Below are positions 5,610 to 9,718 of a stretch of 9,718 nucleotides of DNA, one piece after another. Numbering within the stretch: position 1 is the first letter of the stretch; every line of letters begins with the position of its first letter. The translations under genes and the position numbers were made by a program. The DNA comes from an uncultured Lachnospiraceae bacterium (GTDB taxonomy: Bacteria > Bacillota > Clostridia > Lachnospirales > Lachnospiraceae): NCBI GenBank assembly GCA_945485625.1, contig CALYSH010000035.1, forward strand, positions 1-9,718, given 5' to 3'. Under the pieces are notes generated by a model that was not told the origin of the DNA, made no database searches, and saw only the letters and a list, made by a program, of their open reading frames with translations.

Positions 5610-6776
5610 ATGGATTTCACTTTAAGTAAAAAGCATGAAATGGCGCGCACTCTGTTCAGAGAGTTCGCTGAAAAAGAAGTAAAGCCCCTGGCAATCGAGG
5701 TAGATGAGACCGAGGAATTCCCTCGTGCTACCGTAGAGAAAATGGCTAAGGCAGGCTTCATGGGTATTCCCATTCCCAAGGAGTACGGCGGACAGGGCTG
5801 TGATGTTCTTACCTACGCTATGTGTGTAGAGGAGCTGGCTAAGGTTTGCGGTACTACCGCAGTTATCGTTTCCGCTCATACCTCTCTTTGCTGCGATCCT
5901 ATTCTTACCTATGGTACAGAAGAGCAGAAGCAGAAGTATTTGCCGGATCTGGCAGCAGGCCGCAAGATCGGTGCATTCGGTCTGACCGAGCCCGGTGCAG
6001 GTACTGACGCTCAGGGTCAGCAGACCAAGGCAGTTCTTGACGGAGACGAGTGGGTATTAAACGGCTCCAAGATCTTCATCACCAACGGTAAGGAAGCAGA
6101 CGTTTACGTTATCTTCGCTATTACCGGTATGGTTGAGAAGCGCGGCAAGATGTCCAAGGAAATCTCCGCATTCATCGTTGAGAAGGGCACTCCCGGATTT
6201 TCCTTCGGTACCAAGGAGAAGAAGATGGGTATCCGCGGTTCTTCCACCTACGAGCTGATCTTTACCGATTGCCGTATTCCCAAGGCAAACATGCTGGGCC
6301 AGCAGGGTAAGGGCTTCGGTATCGCAATGCATACTCTGGACGGCGGACGTATCGGTATCGCTGCTCAGGCTCTTGGTATCGGCGAGGGCGCTCTTGACAG
6401 AGCAATCGCTTATGTTAAGGAGAGAAAGCAGTTTGGTCGTGCCATCGGCGCATTCCAGAACACCCAGTTCCAGCTTGCTGATATGGCTACCAAGGCTCAG
6501 GCAGCTCAGTTCCTTGTTTACAAGGCAGCCTGCACCAAGGATCAGTACACTAAGGATCATAAGACCGCTTACGGCGTAGAAGCAGCTATGGCGAAGTTGT
6601 ATGCTGCAGAGATGGCTATGGAGGTTACTACCAAGGCTGTACAGCTTCACGGTGGTTACGGTTATACCAGAGAGTACGAAGTAGAGCGTATGATGCGTGA
6701 TGCAAAGATCACCGAGATCTACGAAGGTACCAGCGAGGTTCAGAGAATGGTTATTTCCGCAAGTCTGTTGAAATAA
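5610..6776 (+). CDS. bcd: Butyryl-CoA dehydrogenase (acyl-CoA dehydrogenase family)
   Basis: Bcd is an FAD enzyme that reduces crotonyl-CoA to butyryl-CoA and works with the EtfAB encoded just downstream. In clostridia the complex oxidises NADH and bifurcates electrons to crotonyl-CoA and ferredoxin. The 388-residue protein has the three usual parts: an N-terminal helical domain (1-120), a middle beta domain with the flavin signature FGLTEPGAGTD (123-133), and a C-terminal helical domain. The catalytic base is Glu372 in IYEGTSEVQRM, the position typical of short-chain enzymes. QLHGGYGYTREYEVER (345-360) is the second family signature. GGAGG at 5595-5599 is 10 nt before the ATG. Specificity for butyryl-CoA rests mainly on operon context. 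Confidence 0.95.
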   Translation: MDFTLSKKHEMARTLFREFAEKEVKPLAIEVDETEEFPRATVEKMAKAGFMGIPIPKEYGGQGCDVLTYAMCVEELAKVCGTTAVIVSAHTSLCCDPILTYGTEEQKQKYLPDLAAGRKIGAFGLTEPGAGTDAQGQQTKAVLDGDEWVLNGSKIFITNGKEADVYVIFAITGMVEKRGKMSKEISAFIVEKGTPGFSFGTKEKKMGIRGSSTYELIFTDCRIPKANMLGQQGKGFGIAMHTLDGGRIGIAAQALGIGEGALDRAIAYVKERKQFGRAIGAFQNTQFQLADMATKAQAAQFLVYKAACTKDQYTKDHKTAYGVEAAMAKLYAAEMAMEVTTKAVQLHGGYGYTREYEVERMMRDAKITEIYEGTSEVQRMVISASLLK

Positions 6777-6855
6777 TTCATCCTCGAAGATTTTAAAGAC
6801 CGGTCCTACTGATAACAACTATGAATTCAATAAAATAATAAGGAGTGAATATACA
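6777..6855 (+). other. bcd-etfB intergenic gap
   Basis: This 79 bp gap holds an 8 bp palindrome, GACCGGTC (6798-6805), A+T-rich DNA, and the etfB ribosome binding site AAGGAG (6840-6845), 10 nt before the start. No promoter with both boxes and no terminator was seen, so co-transcription with bcd is expected. Confidence 0.4.
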
Positions 6856-7638
6856 ATGAAGATCGTTGTTTGTGTAAAGCAGGTTCCTGATACCAAGGGC
6901 GGCGTTAAGTTTAATCCCGATGGTACTCTGGACAGAGCTGCTATGATGACAATTATGAATCCGGATGACAAGGCTGGTTTGGAAGCAGCACTTAGATTAA
7001 AAGATCAGTATGGTGCAGAAGTTACCGTTATCACCATGGGTCTTCCCAAGGCAGAGGATGTTCTGCGTGAGGCAATGGCTATGGGCGCAGATAAGGGTAT
7101 CCTTGTTACCGACAGAGTACTTGGTGGTGCAGATACCTGGGCTACCTCCCAGACTCTTGCAGGTGCGATCCGCAACCTGGAATATGATTTGATTATTACC
7201 GGACGTCAGGCTATCGACGGTGATACCGCTCAGGTAGGTCCTCAGATTTCCGAGCACTTGGGAATTCCTGTAATCTCCTATGCACAGAAGATTGAGGTAG
7301 AGGGTGACAGCGTTATCGTTGAGCGTCAGTATGATGACAGATACCATGTACTTAAGGCGAAAATGCCTTGTCTGGTAACTGCACTTGCTGAGTTGAACGA
7401 GCCCCGTTATATGACTCCCGGCGGAATCTTCGATGCATGTGATGCTGAGATTACCGTATGGGGCAGAGCAAACCTGGTAGATGTAGAAGATTCCAACCTT
7501 GGTTTGAAGGGTTCTCCTACCCAGATTGCAAAGGCATCCGATAAGGTTCGTAAGGGTGCAGGTGAGAAGGTTACTCTGGATCCCGCAGAAGCAGTTGACT
7601 ATATTGTTGGCAAGCTGAAGGACAAGCACGTAATTTAA
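6856..7638 (+). CDS. etfB: Electron transfer flavoprotein, beta subunit
   Basis: EtfB is the smaller partner of the EtfAB heterodimer that feeds electrons to Bcd. The 260-residue product starts with MKIVVCVKQVPDT and carries TGRQAIDGDTAQVGP (115-129), a motif found in clostridial EtfB proteins that work with Bcd. In the bifurcating class this subunit helps bind a second FAD that accepts electrons from NADH, where mitochondrial-type EtfB binds AMP. ERQYDDRYHVLKAKMP (156-171) matches the family's later signature. It lies 79 bp after bcd and 28 bp before etfA, and this tight pairing is usual for the two ETF subunits. The bifurcating role is inferred from family and context, since the flavin site cannot be fully judged by eye. 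Confidence 0.95.
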   Translation: MKIVVCVKQVPDTKGGVKFNPDGTLDRAAMMTIMNPDDKAGLEAALRLKDQYGAEVTVITMGLPKAEDVLREAMAMGADKGILVTDRVLGGADTWATSQTLAGAIRNLEYDLIITGRQAIDGDTAQVGPQISEHLGIPVISYAQKIEVEGDSVIVERQYDDRYHVLKAKMPCLVTALAELNEPRYMTPGGIFDACDAEITVWGRANLVDVEDSNLGLKGSPTQIAKASDKVRKGAGEKVTLDPAEAVDYIVGKLKDKHVI

Positions 7639-7666
7639 GTCTAGATCACAGATGGAGGAAGAAAAG

Positions 7667-8713
7667 ATGAATTTAGAAGAATATAAGGGCGTATATGTCT
7701 TCGCACAGCAGGTAGACAACGTGATTAATAGTATTGCTTTTGAGTTGATCGGTAAAGGTAAGGACCTTGCTGAAGCTCTTGGCACCACTGTAACTGCTGT
7801 ATTGGTTGGTAGCGATGTGAAGGGTCTTGCTGATGAGCTGGCTGCATATGGCGCTGACAAGGTTATCGTTGTAGATGACCCGGAGTGTAAGGAATACAGA
7901 ACAGAGCCTTACGCACATGCATTGGCTTCCGTTATCGAGAAGTATAAGCCTGAAATTTTCCTGGTAGGTGCTACCGCAATCGGTCGTGACCTGGGTCCCC
8001 GCGTTTCCGCAAGAATCCACACCGGTCTGACCGCAGACTGTACTCAGCTGGAGATCGGTGATTTCCCGATCAACCCGATTCCCGGCAAGGAGCAGAAGCA
8101 CAATCAGCTGTTAATGACCCGTCCTGCATTCGGTGGAAACACCATTGCTACCATCGCCTGCCCTGATTTCCGTCCTCAGATGGCTACCGTACGTCCCGGC
8201 GTTATGCAGAAGCGTGCAAAGGTAGAGGGTGCTAAGGCTAATATCGAGGAGTTCAATCCCGGATTTACTCCCGACAACAAATATGTTGAAATTCTGAAGG
8301 TTGTTAAGGCTGTATCCGATACCGTAGATATCATGGATGCTAAGATCCTTGTTTCCGGCGGTCGTGGTGTAGGCAGCGCTGAGAACTTCAAGCTTCTTGA
8401 CGACCTGGCAGAGGTTCTTGGTGCAACCGTATCCTGCTCCCGTGCAGTAGTAGACGCAGGCTGGAAGTCCAAGGAGCTTCAGGTAGGACAGACCGGTAAG
8501 ACCGTTCGTCCTAACGTATACTTTGCAATCGGTATCTCCGGTGCGATTCAGCACCTGGCAGGTATGGAAGAGTCCGATATCATCATCGCTATCAACAAGG
8601 ATGAGACCGCTCCTATCTTTGATGTAGCTGATTACGGTATCGTAGGCGATCTGAACAAGATCCTTCCTGCTTTGACCGAGAAGTTAAAGGCTGAGATGGC
8701 AAACAAGCAGTAA
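7667..8713 (+). CDS. etfA: Electron transfer flavoprotein, alpha subunit
   Basis: EtfA completes the ETF heterodimer and carries the FAD that passes electrons to Bcd. The 348-residue product has an N-terminal nucleotide-fold domain (about 5-190), with FLVGATAIGRDLGPR at 98-112. The C-terminal FAD-binding domain (about 224-340) shows ILVSGGRGVGS (227-237), QVGQTGKTVRP (272-282) and GISGAIQHLAGM (289-300). There is no N-terminal ferredoxin-like extension, which some bifurcating EtfA proteins carry. The ATG at 7667 is preferred because GGAGG (7654-7658) lies 8 nt before it, while the in-frame ATG at 7652 overlaps that site. It is the last gene of the operon and is followed by hairpins that probably end the transcript. 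Confidence 0.95.
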   Translation: MNLEEYKGVYVFAQQVDNVINSIAFELIGKGKDLAEALGTTVTAVLVGSDVKGLADELAAYGADKVIVVDDPECKEYRTEPYAHALASVIEKYKPEIFLVGATAIGRDLGPRVSARIHTGLTADCTQLEIGDFPINPIPGKEQKHNQLLMTRPAFGGNTIATIACPDFRPQMATVRPGVMQKRAKVEGAKANIEEFNPGFTPDNKYVEILKVVKAVSDTVDIMDAKILVSGGRGVGSAENFKLLDDLAEVLGATVSCSRAVVDAGWKSKELQVGQTGKTVRPNVYFAIGISGAIQHLAGMEESDIIIAINKDETAPIFDVADYGIVGDLNKILPALTEKLKAEMANKQ

Positions 8714-8722
8714 TTCAATAAA

Positions 8723-8740
8723 AAAGGAACAGTATCCTTT
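8723..8740 (+). other. Small hairpin just after etfA
   Basis: AAAGGA (8723-8728) and TCCTTT (8735-8740) form a 6 bp stem with a 6-base loop, 10 nt after the etfA stop. It is weak and lacks a T-run. It may protect the operon mRNA end together with the stronger stem that follows. Confidence 0.3.
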
Positions 8741-8748
8741 CGAAGAGA

Positions 8749-8783
8749 AGCCGAGGCAGAAATGCCTTGGCTGTTTCTGCCTT
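8749..8783 (+). terminator. Probable terminator of the butyrate operon with alternative fold
   Basis: AGCCGAGGCA (8749-8758) pairs with TGCCTTGGCT (8763-8772) over 10 bp, with one G-U pair and a GAAA tetraloop. The following bases, GTTTCTGCCTT, are only moderately T-rich, so termination may be partial. A competing stem, AGGCAGAAA (8754-8762) with TTTCTGCCT (8774-8782), shares bases with the first and cannot form with it. Confidence 0.6.
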
Positions 8784-8790
8784 ATAGAAA

Positions 8791-8818
8791 TCTTAACCTT
8801 TCTTAAACGATTCTTAAA
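8791..8818. promoter_or_regulatory. Three tandem CTTAA half-sites, response-regulator-like
   Basis: CTTAAC (8792-8797), CTTAAA (8802-8807) and CTTAAA (8813-8818) repeat at 10 and 11 bp spacing. On the minus strand the last two read TTTAAG-N5-TTTAAG, the layout used by OmpR/PhoB-family regulators such as streptococcal CiaR. The array ends exactly where the -35 of the downstream TATAAT (8842-8847) would begin. The repeats are seen directly; the bound protein is inference. Confidence 0.5.
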
Positions 8819-8841
8819 AGCCGAGGTGTCCTTGTATGACT

Positions 8842-8847
8842 TATAAT
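8842..8847 (+). promoter_or_regulatory. -10 box of the lipoprotein gene promoter
   Basis: A perfect TATAAT lies at 8842-8847, with no acceptable -35 hexamer at the expected place (8819-8824 reads AGCCGA). That is what an activator-dependent promoter looks like, and it fits the half-site array directly upstream. Transcription would start near 8854, about 44 nt before the ATG. Confidence 0.5.
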
Positions 8848-8897
8848 GAAAAGGAAGAACCTGCATGAATTACGGTAGGGATATATTGGAGGGCAAT

Positions 8898-9718
8898 ATG
8901 AAGAGGTTAATAACATTGGCTTTTTTGATTTTGATGTGCTTTATGATTGCAGCTTGCGGAAAGAAGGTGCCGGAGCCGGAGGGAGAGAATGGTGGGTATA
9001 CGGATGCCTGGAAGAAGACCGGATTTCGGTATTCGGATAAGGTGGAATTTATGGGGGATAAGGAGTTTCCCTATCACGAGGCCGACTGTATCATTTTTTC
9101 GGAATTTGACCCGGGTTTTATATACACGGAGCATTATGCAACGGAAACCTATCTTGGACAGTACCGGTATGTGTTCCATTCTTACAACACAGATGCCGGA
9201 TGGGTTCATTATATGGTAACCGAATCCCCGAAGCTGAAAAAACCTACAAGTACGGAGTTACTTTCCGGTGAGAAAATAAATGGCAGGATGCTTTTTGCGG
9301 ACGGTGTGAAGGAGTCTGATATTGCCGTATTAATTGGAACCGAAGAGCAGGGAGAAATATCCGCCGCCTATGTCATGCATTTTGATGAACAGGGAAAGCT
9401 TTTGTCCAGGGAGGAGGTTTCACAAGACTATAAGGTGAAGCTTGACAATTTCCGGAATGTCTGGTGGTGCGATGAGCAGGGATATGGATATCTGTTGTCA
9501 AACGAGGGGAAGACGCGGACCGGCCGGAAGCAGGATGGAGAAGAGATTTATTCTTCGGAATGTACCGGGCAGGATTCTTTTATTGCCACAGCTTTTCACA
9601 CCCCCAATGGGGATATCATTTTTGTAGAGAATGATCAAACGAATGGTAAAACAAATCTGTTTTGGATTAACCTACAGAAAAAAATGGCTAGGGAATTGGT
9701 AACAATCAATATGGCAAA
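8898..9718 (+). CDS. Putative lipoprotein of unknown function, 3' end outside the window
   Basis: Translating from the ATG at 8898 gives an open frame of 273 codons that runs off the window, so the C-terminus is missing. GGAGGG (8888-8893) lies just upstream. The start MKRLITLAFLILMCFMIAAC is a lipoprotein signal: a basic N-terminus, a hydrophobic core and a lipobox IAAC with the lipidated Cys20. Mature protein would be tethered to the outer face of the membrane. The rest is hydrophilic and rich in aromatic and acidic residues, with repeated short strand-like patterns (for example AAYVMHFDEQGKLLSREEV and NGDIIFVEND) that suggest a beta-rich, possibly propeller-like fold. I do not recognise a family. 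Arginine AGG/CGG use differs from the butyrate genes. It seems to be a separate unit controlled from its own promoter. Confidence 0.8.
   Translation, partial: MKRLITLAFLILMCFMIAACGKKVPEPEGENGGYTDAWKKTGFRYSDKVEFMGDKEFPYHEADCIIFSEFDPGFIYTEHYATETYLGQYRYVFHSYNTDAGWVHYMVTESPKLKKPTSTELLSGEKINGRMLFADGVKESDIAVLIGTEEQGEISAAYVMHFDEQGKLLSREEVSQDYKVKLDNFRNVWWCDEQGYGYLLSNEGKTRTGRKQDGEEIYSSECTGQDSFIATAFHTPNGDIIFVENDQTNGKTNLFWINLQKKMARELVTINMA

Noticed and set aside
8947..9219. Plus-strand frame of 90 codons, and another at 9442-9627
   Set aside because: Both are out of frame with the lipoprotein gene, which has a ribosome binding site, a signal peptide and a lipobox and stays open through both.
1..9718. 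CRISPR arrays, tRNA or rRNA genes, insertion sequences
   Set aside because: I saw no regularly spaced identical repeats, no cloverleaf-type sequences, no rRNA-like stretches, and no transposase or terminal inverted repeats on either strand.

Overview
The window looks like a chromosomal segment from an anaerobic, butyrate-forming Firmicute. A Lachnospiraceae-type organism (Butyrivibrio / Roseburia / Coprococcus relatives) is the best guess. The reasons are the gene order thl-crt-hbd-bcd-etfB-etfA, strong GGAGG-type ribosome binding sites, an M23 peptidase of a form typical of these Clostridia, and a long-form hibernation factor. All recognisable genes are on the plus strand.

Layout. Positions 1-509 hold no convincing complete gene. 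They contain a cluster of DnaA-box-like 9-mers (135-260), a very A+T-rich stretch (321-420) and promoter elements for hpf. The ribosome hibernation factor gene hpf (510-1037) ends at a perfect intrinsic terminator (1055-1086). A membrane-anchored or secreted M23 metallopeptidase follows (about 1134-2246). A good promoter (2289-2317) then starts a six-gene operon: thl (2384-3568), crt (3736-4566), hbd (4648-5520), bcd (5610-6776), etfB (6856-7638) and etfA (7667-8713). A hairpin region (8723-8783) closes it. The last gene is a putative lipoprotein (from 8898, cut off by the window end), preceded by a TATAAT box and three tandem CTTAA half-sites.

How the operon works. Thiolase joins two acetyl-CoA, Hbd reduces acetoacetyl-CoA with NADH, and Crt dehydrates 3-hydroxybutyryl-CoA to crotonyl-CoA. 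Bcd with EtfBA reduces that to butyryl-CoA, in these anaerobes normally by flavin-based electron bifurcation that also reduces ferredoxin. The terminal step (butyryl-CoA:acetate CoA-transferase, or Ptb-Buk) is not in the window. The operon genes prefer arginine CGT/CGC and lysine AAG, as expected of highly expressed genes, whereas the M23 and lipoprotein genes use AGA/CGG/AGG freely.

The enzymes are a known system. The less ordinary signals are non-coding: the DnaA-box cluster next to A+T-rich DNA upstream of hpf, the response-regulator-like direct repeats before the lipoprotein gene, the long hairpin-bearing intergenic gaps inside the operon, and the mutually exclusive hairpins after etfA.
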